36,694 bases of DNA, from contig NZ_UEXK01000004.1 in the NCBI RefSeq assembly GCF_900491935.1, positions 1,957,331-1,994,024 on the forward strand, given 5' to 3'. The notes beneath the pieces were generated by a model. It was not told the DNA's origin, ran no database searches, and worked only from the letters and a program-made list of their open reading frames with translations. Position numbers and translations under genes: made by a program. Below are positions 30,594 through 36,694 of this stretch, one piece after another. The DNA is from Klenkia terrae (GTDB taxonomy: Bacteria; Actinomycetota; Actinomycetes; Mycobacteriales; Geodermatophilaceae). How positions within the stretch are numbered: position 1 is the stretch's first letter; each line of letters starts with the position of its first letter.

Positions 30594-31768
30594 GGTTCCT
30601 CCTGCGGGTCGGTCTCGGTGTCAGGGGCGGGGCGCACCAGGCGCCCGGGGTCCAGGCCGGTCAGGTCGACCGGCGGGGCGTGGCCGCTGAGCAGCGCGCC
30701 CACCACGTCGGCCCACAGCGGGGCGAACGTGAAGCTGTAGGTGCCGCCGACGGCGAGCAGCCCGTCGCGACCGGGCACCCACCCCGCCACCGGCATCTCG
30801 TCCGGGGTGGCGGCCAGCGGACCCGGCCAGACGTGCTCGACCGGCCGGTCGACCAGCCCGGGCAGCACCCGGGCGAGCTGGCCCAGGTTGCCGGTCACGC
30901 TGGCCGGGTCGGTGCGCGGTTCGTCGTCCAGCGTCCAGGGCAGCGCCGGCCACCCGCCGCCGACGATCGTCCGCCCGGCCCGGTCCTGCTTCACCGAGAA
31001 GCCCTCCCCCACGTGCTGGACCAGGTGGGGGAGCCGGGCACCCCCGGCGCCGAGCCGGAGCGCCTGGATCGCCAGCGGCGTCATGGCCAGCGCCAGCCCG
31101 ACGAGCTCGACCACCCGGCCCATCCACGGCCCGGCCGCGTTCAGCACCCGGGGTGCGTTCCACGTGGAACCGCCGGCGTGCACCGTCCAGGTCTCGCCGT
31201 CCCGGGTCAGGCCTTGCACGGCGTGGTGCGGCACGACGGTGGCCCCGGCGCGGGTGGCAGCGGCCAGGTACGCCGGGGTGACCAAGGCGGGGTCGGCGAA
31301 GCCGTCGGCGGCGCACCAGGTGGCCGCGCGCACGCCCGGGCCGAGCAGCGGCAGCGCCCGGCGGGCGGTGTCGCCGTCCAGCACCTCGGTCACCACGCCC
31401 GCGTCTGTCTCCCAGCCGTGCTTGCGGTGCAGGTCGGCCACCTGCTCGTCGGTCTCGGCCACCATGAACCCGCCGGTCGGGGAGAACCCGATGTCGGCGT
31501 CCAGCTCGGCGGCGAGGTGGGTCCACCGCTCGCGGGCGGCCCGCTGCAGCGGCAGCAACCGCTGCACGTCGACCGGGACGGCCTGCCCGGGCCGCCGGGT
31601 GTGGATGCCCTGGGAGTGCAGGTTGGCCGCGCTGGCGCCCGAGCCCTGGCCGTTGGGCTCGCCGCTGTCGAGGACGACGACGTCGAAACCCAGCGTCGTC
31701 AGCCGGTGGGCGGCCGCCGCGCCGACGATCCCCGCGCCGATGACGACGACGTCGGCCGTGCCGCTCAC
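30584..31768 (-). CDS. FAD-dependent oxidoreductase (D-amino-acid/glycine oxidase family)
   Basis: A 394-residue DAO-family flavoprotein. The N-terminal FAD motif is DVVVIGAGIVGAAAAHRL, followed by VVVLDSGEPNGQGSGASAANLHSQG. The middle has DPALVTPAYLAAATRAGATVV and NAAGPWMGRVVELVG; the end has HVWPGPLAATPDEMPVAGWVP and LLAVGGTYSFTFAPLWADVV, the usual C-terminal FAD contact. It should oxidise a secondary or primary amine (amino acid) to an imine. GTG 31768 overlaps the DapA-family stop (GTGA). Linkage with a DapA-type lyase resembles hydroxyproline breakdown, but the hydantoinase in the operon points elsewhere. Confidence 0.88.
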   Translation of the reverse strand: MSGTADVVVIGAGIVGAAAAHRLTTLGFDVVVLDSGEPNGQGSGASAANLHSQGIHTRRPGQAVPVDVQRLLPLQRAARERWTHLAAELDADIGFSPTGGFMVAETDEQVADLHRKHGWETDAGVVTEVLDGDTARRALPLLGPGVRAATWCAADGFADPALVTPAYLAAATRAGATVVPHHAVQGLTRDGETWTVHAGGSTWNAPRVLNAAGPWMGRVVELVGLALAMTPLAIQALRLGAGGARLPHLVQHVGEGFSVKQDRAGRTIVGGGWPALPWTLDDEPRTDPASVTGNLGQLARVLPGLVDRPVEHVWPGPLAATPDEMPVAGWVPGRDGLLAVGGTYSFTFAPLWADVVGALLSGHAPPVDLTGLDPGRLVRPAPDTETDPQEEPCG

Positions 31769-32694
31769 GCGGTCAACCCGACCCCGGCCAGAGCCGCGCG
31801 CAGGTCGGCCAACCGGCCGGCGTCGGTGAGCGGCAGCAGCGGTGGCCGCACGTACCCGCCGCCGGGCTGCCCGAGCACGTGCATCGCGGCCTTGACCTGC
31901 GATGTCGGCGAGGCGAACTTGGCGCTGTAGTCGCTGTTGACCAGCGCGGCGACCAGCAGCCCGTACCGGTCCGAGCAGGCCCGGGCGGTGTCCAGGTCGC
32001 CGGCCCAGACGGCGTCGTAGAACGGCGCCGCGAACGGCGCCCCGACCGCGCCGCCGTCGATGTTGCCGTCCCCGCCCAGGCCGGTCAGGAACGCCATCCC
32101 CCGGCGGTGGACGAACCGGCCGAAGAACCGGACCCGGTCCATGACCGCCTCGCAGCCCTCCAGGCACTTGATCTCGTCACCGGTGCTGTCCTTGACCGCG
32201 ACGACCCGGTCGAGGTCGGCGAGCTGGTCCAGCACCGCCACCGAGAGGTCCACGGCCGTCCCCCGGGGCCAGTTGTAGACCATCCACGGCAGGTCCACGG
32301 CCTCGGTGACGGTCCGGTAGAAGGCCAGCACCTCCTCGTCGGAGGGGTGCACGTAGGGCGGCGGGGTGGTCAGCGCACCGTCGGCGCCCGCCGACCGCGC
32401 GTGCTCGGCCAGCCCGATGGTCTCCGCCGCCGTGTAGCTGTTGCAGCCCACCACCACGGTGACACCGGACCCGGCCAGGGCCGCCACGGCGACCTCGGCG
32501 ACCCGGCGCCGCTCGGCGGGGCTCTGCGCGAACCACTCCCCGGTGGTGCCGTTGACCAGGACGCCGTGCACGCCCTGGTCGCGGTAGAGCTGCAGCGTGG
32601 CGGTGATCGCCGGCTCGTCGAGCTCCCCGGTGGCGCTGAAGGCGGTGGGCGCGGCGGCCCAGTAGCCCCGCCAGTCGACGTCGTCCCTGTCCAC
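31765..32694 (-). CDS. DapA family lyase (dihydrodipicolinate synthase-like)
   Basis: A 309-residue class I aldolase-fold enzyme. The Schiff-base lysine is in RVVAVKDSTGDEIK, the proton-relay tyrosine in WMVYNWPRG, and the early motifs are GVLVNGTTGEWFAQSPAERRRV and VVVGCNSYTAAETIGLAEHA. In DapA proper the glycine-rich N-G-T-T-G-E loop is also present, so the family is certain but the reaction (DapA, 2-keto-acid aldolase, or deaminase/dehydratase) is not. Operon position between a hydantoinase and an amino-acid oxidase suggests a catabolic enzyme on a keto or imino acid, not lysine biosynthesis. GTG start. Confidence 0.87.
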   Translation of the reverse strand: MDRDDVDWRGYWAAAPTAFSATGELDEPAITATLQLYRDQGVHGVLVNGTTGEWFAQSPAERRRVAEVAVAALAGSGVTVVVGCNSYTAAETIGLAEHARSAGADGALTTPPPYVHPSDEEVLAFYRTVTEAVDLPWMVYNWPRGTAVDLSVAVLDQLADLDRVVAVKDSTGDEIKCLEGCEAVMDRVRFFGRFVHRRGMAFLTGLGGDGNIDGGAVGAPFAAPFYDAVWAGDLDTARACSDRYGLLVAALVNSDYSAKFASPTSQVKAAMHVLGQPGGGYVRPPLLPLTDAGRLADLRAALAGVGLTA

Positions 32695-32703
32695 GGTGCT
32701 CCC

Positions 32704-34077
32704 CTAGACCGTCAGCGGTGCGGCGGGCAGGTGGCGCCCGCGCGCGGTGTCGTCCACGACCCGTCCGCCGTCGACCACGACGTGCCCGCCGACCACCACG
32801 GTCGTCGGCCAGCCGGTGACCGTGCGGCCCTCGTAGGGCGTGTAGTCGGTGGCCTGGTGCAGCCCGGCGGCGGTGACGGTGCGCTGCGCGGCCGGGTCCC
32901 AGACGGCGATGTCGGCGTCGGACCCGGGGAGCAGGCTGCCCTTGCGCGGGTACAGGCCGTTCAGCCGGGCCGGGGCGGCTGCGGTCACCTCGACGAACCG
33001 GGTCCAGGGCATCCGCCCGGTCGCCACGAAGGCGTCCTGCACGACGACGAGCCGGGTCTCCACGCCGGGGAGGCCGTTGGGCATCACCCGCACGTCGTGG
33101 TCGACGCTGGTCTTCTGCGCCGTGTCGTAGCAGCAGTGGTCGCTGCCCACGGTGGCGATCGTGCCGCTCACCAGCCGGGTGCCCAGCTCCGCGACCGTGG
33201 CGGCCGAGCGCAGCGGCGGGCAGCAGACGAACCGCTCGGGGTGCTCGCCGCGGTAGGCCGAGTCGTCCAGCGTGAGGTGGTGGGCCACGGCCTCCGTGTA
33301 CGCCCGTACCCCGCGCCGCCGGGCGGTGGCCACCTGGTCGACGGCGGCCGCGGTCGACTGGTGCACGAAGTAGACCGGGGTGCCCAGCGCCTCGGCGATG
33401 GCCAGCACCTCGGCCACCGAGGCGTCCTCGGCCAGCTCGGTCCGGGTCTCGTGGTGGTGCGCTGCGGAGATGCGGCCGGCCGCAGCCTGCACGGCCTGCT
33501 GCTCCTCGATCAGGTGGTTGGCCTCGCAGTGCGCGACGACCATCCCGCCCAGCGGCCCGAGGGTCTTCATCACCCGCAGGAACGTGTCCTCGTCGGCCAT
33601 GGACTCGCCGCGGTAGGTGGTGAACATCTTGACGGTGCGCAGACCCTCGTCGCACAGCTGGCGCAGCTGTTCGGCGGTGGTGCCGTCCCACTCCACGACG
33701 CTGGCGTGCAGCGCCGAGTCGCAGAGCCCCTGGTCGGCCTTGGCCCGCTGCCGGACGGCGGCGTCGGCGGGGGCCTCGCCGGGGCGGGGGATGGCGAAGT
33801 CGACGATGGTCGTCGTGCCCCCGGCCACGGCGGCCGTGGTGCACTCGCGGTGGTCGTCGAGGCTGGTGAAGTCCCCTGAGGTGAACCCCACGTGGCAGTG
33901 CGGGTCGACCCCGCCGGGGACGACGACGCGGCCGGTCGCGTCCAGCTCGTCCGGCCCGCGCACGCTGCCCGGTTCGACCAGGGCCTGCACCCGCCCGCCG
34001 GCCACCACGACGTCGGCGGCACCGGACCAGCCATCGGTGACGACGGTCCCGCCCCGGACCACGAGGTCGGGCGTCAC
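32704..34077 (-). CDS. Dihydropyrimidinase/hydantoinase family hydrolase
   Basis: A 457-residue cyclic amidohydrolase. The binuclear metal ligands are visible: His60 and His62 in VDPHCHVGF, the carboxylated Lys in RTVKMFTTYRG (about 150), His in VVAHCEAN and VYFVHQSTAAAV, and Asp in ATVGSDHCCYD. GGTTTIVDFAIPRPGEAP and MPNGLPGVETRL are further family signatures. It opens a six- or five-membered cyclic ureide or imide to the N-carbamoyl or amide product. GTG 34077 overlaps the stop of the allophanate-hydrolase-like gene (GTGA). The real ring substrate is unknown. Confidence 0.9.
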   Translation of the reverse strand: MTPDLVVRGGTVVTDGWSGAADVVVAGGRVQALVEPGSVRGPDELDATGRVVVPGGVDPHCHVGFTSGDFTSLDDHRECTTAAVAGGTTTIVDFAIPRPGEAPADAAVRQRAKADQGLCDSALHASVVEWDGTTAEQLRQLCDEGLRTVKMFTTYRGESMADEDTFLRVMKTLGPLGGMVVAHCEANHLIEEQQAVQAAAGRISAAHHHETRTELAEDASVAEVLAIAEALGTPVYFVHQSTAAAVDQVATARRRGVRAYTEAVAHHLTLDDSAYRGEHPERFVCCPPLRSAATVAELGTRLVSGTIATVGSDHCCYDTAQKTSVDHDVRVMPNGLPGVETRLVVVQDAFVATGRMPWTRFVEVTAAAPARLNGLYPRKGSLLPGSDADIAVWDPAAQRTVTAAGLHQATDYTPYEGRTVTGWPTTVVVGGHVVVDGGRVVDDTARGRHLPAAPLTV

Positions 34078-34445
34078 GCCAGCGTCTCCCGGTAGGCGCG
34101 CCAGCCGCCGTGGCCGGTCATGTCCTCGCCGGCCACGCCCTCCCGCACGACCATCGAGCAGGTGCCGCTGCCGTCGGCCAGCTCGATCACCGAGAGCTCG
34201 AGCTCCGGCGGCTCACCGGGCAGCAGCCGCTCCCGCAGGTCGGCGTAGTCGACGGCGTACAGCTCGCCGGCGATCTCGGTCCCGCCCTCGGCCACCGGCA
34301 CCAGGCCCGGGAAGTCGCCGAAGGAGTGGAAGCGGTACCGGGCGGCCGTGCGCACCTCGCCCAGGAACTCGGCGTCGGCCAGCGCCGGGGCCAGCGACCC
34401 ACCCCGCATGGCCTGGCCGTTCACGAACATCCGGACGGTGCTCAT
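34074..34445 (-). CDS. Allophanate hydrolase C-terminal-like protein (gamma-glutamylcyclotransferase fold)
   Basis: A 123-residue stand-alone protein resembling the C-terminal domain of allophanate hydrolases (AtzF/DUR1 type). MFVNGQAMRGGSLAPAL, ARYRFHSFGDFPGLVPV and GGTEIAGELYAVDYADLRERL match that fold, and GHGGWRAYRETL is the typical end. In AtzF-like enzymes this domain decarboxylates or assists allophanate breakdown. As a separate gene it may act on a carbamoyl product of the hydantoinase encoded next. ATG 34445 has GGAGGAGG ahead. First gene of the operon. Confidence 0.8.
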   Translation of the reverse strand: MSTVRMFVNGQAMRGGSLAPALADAEFLGEVRTAARYRFHSFGDFPGLVPVAEGGTEIAGELYAVDYADLRERLLPGEPPELELSVIELADGSGTCSMVVREGVAGEDMTGHGGWRAYRETLA

Positions 34446-34493
34446 CCGGTCCTCCTCCTGCGCGGGGCCGCGCGCACCCGCGCGGACGACGAC

Positions 34494-34511
34494 CGTGGAA
34501 AGGATTCCACG
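34494..34511. promoter_or_regulatory. LacI-type operator before the catabolic operon
   Basis: CGTGGAA-AGGA-TTCCACG, perfect 7-base arms. The inner 14 bases have the TGGAA-N4-TTCCA layout typical of LacI-family sites, although the usual central CG is GG. It lies about 50 bases before ATG 34445. A second set of dyads (34595-34606 and 34617-34628) lies further upstream, next to the start of the divergent NTF2-like gene. Confidence 0.55.
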
Positions 34512-34594
34512 CACCGACCGTAGGGGTCCCGACCCATCAGGCACCAGCACCAGGAGGCGCTCGGTGGAAGATGTGATGTGCCCGCAACACGCGC

Positions 34595-34628
34595 CGGACC
34601 GGTCCGTTCCACTGGTGGGAAGCTTCCC
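34595..34628. promoter_or_regulatory. Two 12-base palindromes in the divergent region
   Basis: CGGACCGGTCCG at 34595-34606 and GGGAAGCTTCCC at 34617-34628 are both perfect. They lie just upstream of the TAGGCT -10 box of the NTF2-like gene and could be regulator sites. Short palindromes also arise by chance in DNA this GC-rich. Confidence 0.25.
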
Positions 34629-34644
34629 AGGTCGCGCGGCTGGC

Positions 34645-34650
34645 TAGGCT
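34645..34650 (+). promoter_or_regulatory. -10 box of the NTF2-like gene (leaderless)
   Basis: TAGGCT ends 7 bases before GTG 34658, so the transcript should start at the start codon. No ribosome site is visible. Confidence 0.4.
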
Positions 34651-34657
34651 GCCCGAC

Positions 34658-35095
34658 GTGCCAGCTCCCGACGTCACCGTGCGCGGTGCGCTCAGCCAGT
34701 CCGAGGGCGAGGCGGTGTGGGCCGCTGTCGCCACCGTCTACGCCGGGTTCCTCGGTGGGGACGCCGGTGCCGTGGACGCCGTCCTCGCCCACGACGTCAC
34801 CATCTGGAACCACGACCACGTGCCGCTGATGCAGGGCACCGCCGACCTGGACGCCGTCCGCGCGGCGCGGGTCACCGACCCCGCCCCGGGCCCCGCGGTC
34901 GCCGCGCTGGCACCGCACACCGTGCTGGTCGACGCGCACGGCGACGTGGCCTGGTGCCGGCACCTGCTCGACGTCGCCACCGCCGACGGGTCGACGTCCA
35001 CCGCGCGGGTCACCGACGTGCTCCGCCGGGACGGCGAGCGGTGGACGATCGTGCACCACCACGAGCAGGAGATCCCGCCGCACGGCCTGCCGTGA
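34658..35095 (+). CDS. NTF2-like/SnoaL-fold protein
   Basis: A 145-residue alpha+beta cone-fold protein. The N-terminal helix EGEAVWAAVATVYAGFLGGDA, AVDAVLAHDVTIWNHDHVPLMQG and the terminal strands ARVTDVLRRDGERWTIVHHHEQEIPP fit the DUF4440/SnoaL-like group, including AtzH-like proteins found beside ureide and allophanate genes. It is divergent from the catabolic operon, so it may assist the same pathway. The active-site residues are not defined. Probable leaderless gene from GTG 34658. Confidence 0.75.
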   Translation: MPAPDVTVRGALSQSEGEAVWAAVATVYAGFLGGDAGAVDAVLAHDVTIWNHDHVPLMQGTADLDAVRAARVTDPAPGPAVAALAPHTVLVDAHGDVAWCRHLLDVATADGSTSTARVTDVLRRDGERWTIVHHHEQEIPPHGLP

Positions 35096-35096
35096 G

Positions 35097-36694
35097 CTAG
35101 AGCTCCGGCGGGGTGCCCAGCAGCTCCCAGCGCTGCATCGCCAGCGGCACGTTGCCCTCCAGCCACAACCGGTCGTGGAAGGCGCGCAGGTCGAACTCGT
35201 CCCCCTGCGCGGCGACGACGTCGGCCAGCAGCTGCTGCACCTGCACCTTGCCGACCAGGTAGGTCAACGCCTGCCCGGGCGTGCCGGCGAAGAACGCGGC
35301 CTCCTCGCGGGCGGTCTCGACGTCGACCGGCACCCGCTCGGCCAGCATCCGGGCCGCGGTGTCGATGCTCATCGAGCCGGTGGCCAGCCCGACGTCGAGC
35401 AGCACCCGCAGCGCGCGCAGCCGGAGGAACCGGGCGACGACGACCCGGCTGTGCGGCGCGTCGGACCACAGCCCGGAGTCCAGCAGCATCTCCTCGTCGT
35501 AGAAGGCGATGCCCTCGTTGGACTGGGAGTCCACGTACTCCCGGCGCACCGGGTCCGGGTGAGTGGCCGACCAGGTCAGCTGCAGCGCGTGCACGCCCTC
35601 GTGGGCCACGCCCAGCCGTGGGTCGAGCATGTTCGCCCGGTAGAAGAAGGGCAGCTCGGGAGCCGGGTCCGGGGCGTAGCTGACCGGGTCCTGGCCCAGC
35701 CGGGAAGGACCGAGCAGGTCGTCGGTCACGCCCATGCCGGCCAGCGGGGCCAGCCAGGGGGGCCGGGGCGCGAAGAGGTAGCGGCCGGCCCAGGCCGGCA
35801 CGGTGAGCAGGCCCTTCTCGTCGTACCAGCGGCGGACCTCGGCCTCGGCGGCCGCCTCGTCGGCGCAGTGCGCGGCGACGTCGACCGGCAGCGGCGGCAC
35901 GGGGACCCCCGCGGCGGCCGCCGTCGCGACCGCCTCCATGGTCACCGCGCGGGCGAACTCGGCCTCGGCGACGGTGACCATCCAGTCCACCGACTCCGGG
36001 GCCAGCGTGACCTCGCGCAGGAACTCCTCGAACGCGGCCCGCCCGACCGGCGCGAAGGGCGCCATGCGGGGCAGCTCCGCGGTCAGCCAGCCGGCGAGGG
36101 CATCGAGGGCGTCCGCGGCCGGGCCGGCGTCCAGGTCGGGCACCGGCAGCGCCGCGACCGCCGCGCGCAGCCGGGTCCCGGCGTCGGCGAGCATGTCCAG
36201 GGCGACGGCGGCGAGCTCGGCCTCCGCGCCGCCGGCCAGCTGCGCCTGCGCGGTGGCCACCTGCGCGGGGACGACGGCGAGCAGGTGCGCCAACTGCGCC
36301 ACCCGCTCCGGCCCGAACGGCGGGGGCTGCAGCAGCGCGTCGAAGACCGGGCCGAGCGCCTGGTCCACCCAGAAGGAGGCGTCCCGCTCGGGCGAGCGGA
36401 GCACGTCGAGCTCCCAGCGCACCCGGGCCAGCGTGGACCCGACCAGCGCGTGGTCCACCCGGGTGGCGACGTCGGCGCCGGCCAGGTCGATGCCGGCCCA
36501 CCGCGCGTGCAGCTCGGCGCGCCGGGCGCGGGCGGCCTCGACGCCGGCCGCGGAGAAGTCCGGCGCCCAGCCGGCCGGGCGCTCCTGGCGCGGGATGTCG
36601 TCCCGGGACCGCGGCGCCTGCACCCGGCGCCAGGCCCAGACGTCGGCGGCCAGGGCCTGGACGTCGTCCCACCCGGGGCGGGACGGGTCGGGGA
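35097..36694 (-). CDS. DUF885 family metallopeptidase-like protein (5' end beyond the window)
   Basis: The frame runs off the right edge; about 530 residues are in the window. It contains the zinc motif RLGVAHEGVHALQLTWSAT (HExxH) and the downstream YVDSQSNEGIAFYDEEMLLD, the usual second-ligand region of DUF885 proteins, which are thought to be carboxypeptidase-like. The C-terminus LTYLVGKVQVQQLL and FHDRLWLEGNVPLAMQRWEL is typical. An internal GTG at 36623 is not the true start: the upstream frame still reads as protein (RPGWDDVQALAADVWAWRRV). The stop is 1 base from the end of the NTF2-like gene. Confidence 0.85.
   Translation of the reverse strand, partial: PDPSRPGWDDVQALAADVWAWRRVQAPRSRDDIPRQERPAGWAPDFSAAGVEAARARRAELHARWAGIDLAGADVATRVDHALVGSTLARVRWELDVLRSPERDASFWVDQALGPVFDALLQPPPFGPERVAQLAHLLAVVPAQVATAQAQLAGGAEAELAAVALDMLADAGTRLRAAVAALPVPDLDAGPAADALDALAGWLTAELPRMAPFAPVGRAAFEEFLREVTLAPESVDWMVTVAEAEFARAVTMEAVATAAAAGVPVPPLPVDVAAHCADEAAAEAEVRRWYDEKGLLTVPAWAGRYLFAPRPPWLAPLAGMGVTDDLLGPSRLGQDPVSYAPDPAPELPFFYRANMLDPRLGVAHEGVHALQLTWSATHPDPVRREYVDSQSNEGIAFYDEEMLLDSGLWSDAPHSRVVVARFLRLRALRVLLDVGLATGSMSIDTAARMLAERVPVDVETAREEAAFFAGTPGQALTYLVGKVQVQQLLADVVAAQGDEFDLRAFHDRLWLEGNVPLAMQRWELLGTPPEL

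Noticed and set aside
30584-32167. A 527-residue version of the flavoprotein
   Set aside because: The FAD motif begins right after GTG 31768; the added N-terminus is an off-frame reading of the DapA-family gene.
1-36694. tRNA, rRNA, CRISPR arrays, prophage or insertion sequences
   Set aside because: I saw no tRNA arm patterns, no regular spacer repeats, no transposase or integrase motifs.

Overview
The window is very GC-rich, dense, intron-free bacterial DNA with many GTG starts, 4-base GTGA/ATGA gene overlaps, several apparently leaderless genes, two SAM-IV riboswitches, a mycofactocin-type MftD enzyme and an Eis-type acetyltransferase. This points to a high-GC actinobacterium. A Geodermatophilaceae-like soil or rock organism would fit, but that is inference from gene content and not from a phylogenetic marker.

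Layout. Positions 1-2110 hold a soluble GAF-GAF chemotaxis transducer gene, which carries an apparent one-base frameshift, and a YciI-like protein. Positions 2118-19100 form a sulfur island. It contains a divergent pair of transcription units: an FAD/NAD(P)-binding protein on the minus strand, and a GNAT acetyltransferase plus polar amino-acid ABC transporter with two tandem binding proteins on the plus strand. It continues with a class V aminotransferase (cysteine-desulfurase-like) and an OsmC gene behind a second SAM-IV riboswitch, a MetNIQ methionine importer, an SsuD-like alkanesulfonate monooxygenase, and an operon of two LLM flavin monooxygenases plus a second GNAT. A higBA toxin-antitoxin pair sits inside the island. 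Three short cysteine-ending leader peptides, too small for ordinary gene callers, precede the FAD protein, the acetyltransferase/ABC operon and metNIQ. The acetyltransferase/ABC operon carries both a SAM-IV aptamer and a leader peptide in its 5' region.

Positions 19182-25773 hold a PAPS-type sulfotransferase coupled to a GH43/32-like beta-propeller protein, an unrecognised protein, an isolated mftD with palindromic sites upstream, a PRC-barrel/DUF2382 stress protein, an HExxH metallopeptidase-like protein, a 41-residue lysine-rich protein and a DUF3097 protein. Positions 25774-26250 are non-coding and hold three inverted repeats. An aldo/keto reductase and an Eis-type acetyltransferase follow.

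Positions 28395-34445 hold a LacI-family regulator facing a five-gene catabolic operon: allophanate-hydrolase C-terminal-like protein, dihydropyrimidinase/hydantoinase, DapA-family lyase, D-amino-acid-oxidase-like flavoprotein and amidohydrolase. A LacI-type dyad lies just upstream of the first gene. The right edge has an NTF2-like protein and a DUF885 protein cut off by the window end.

Working together. The sulfur genes look like a scavenging programme for organic sulfur (methionine, sulfonates, and possibly S-substituted cysteines by N-acetylation and flavin-dependent C-S cleavage), controlled by SAM level and probably by cysteine supply. The catabolic operon probably opens a cyclic amide or ureide and processes the released amino or keto acid.
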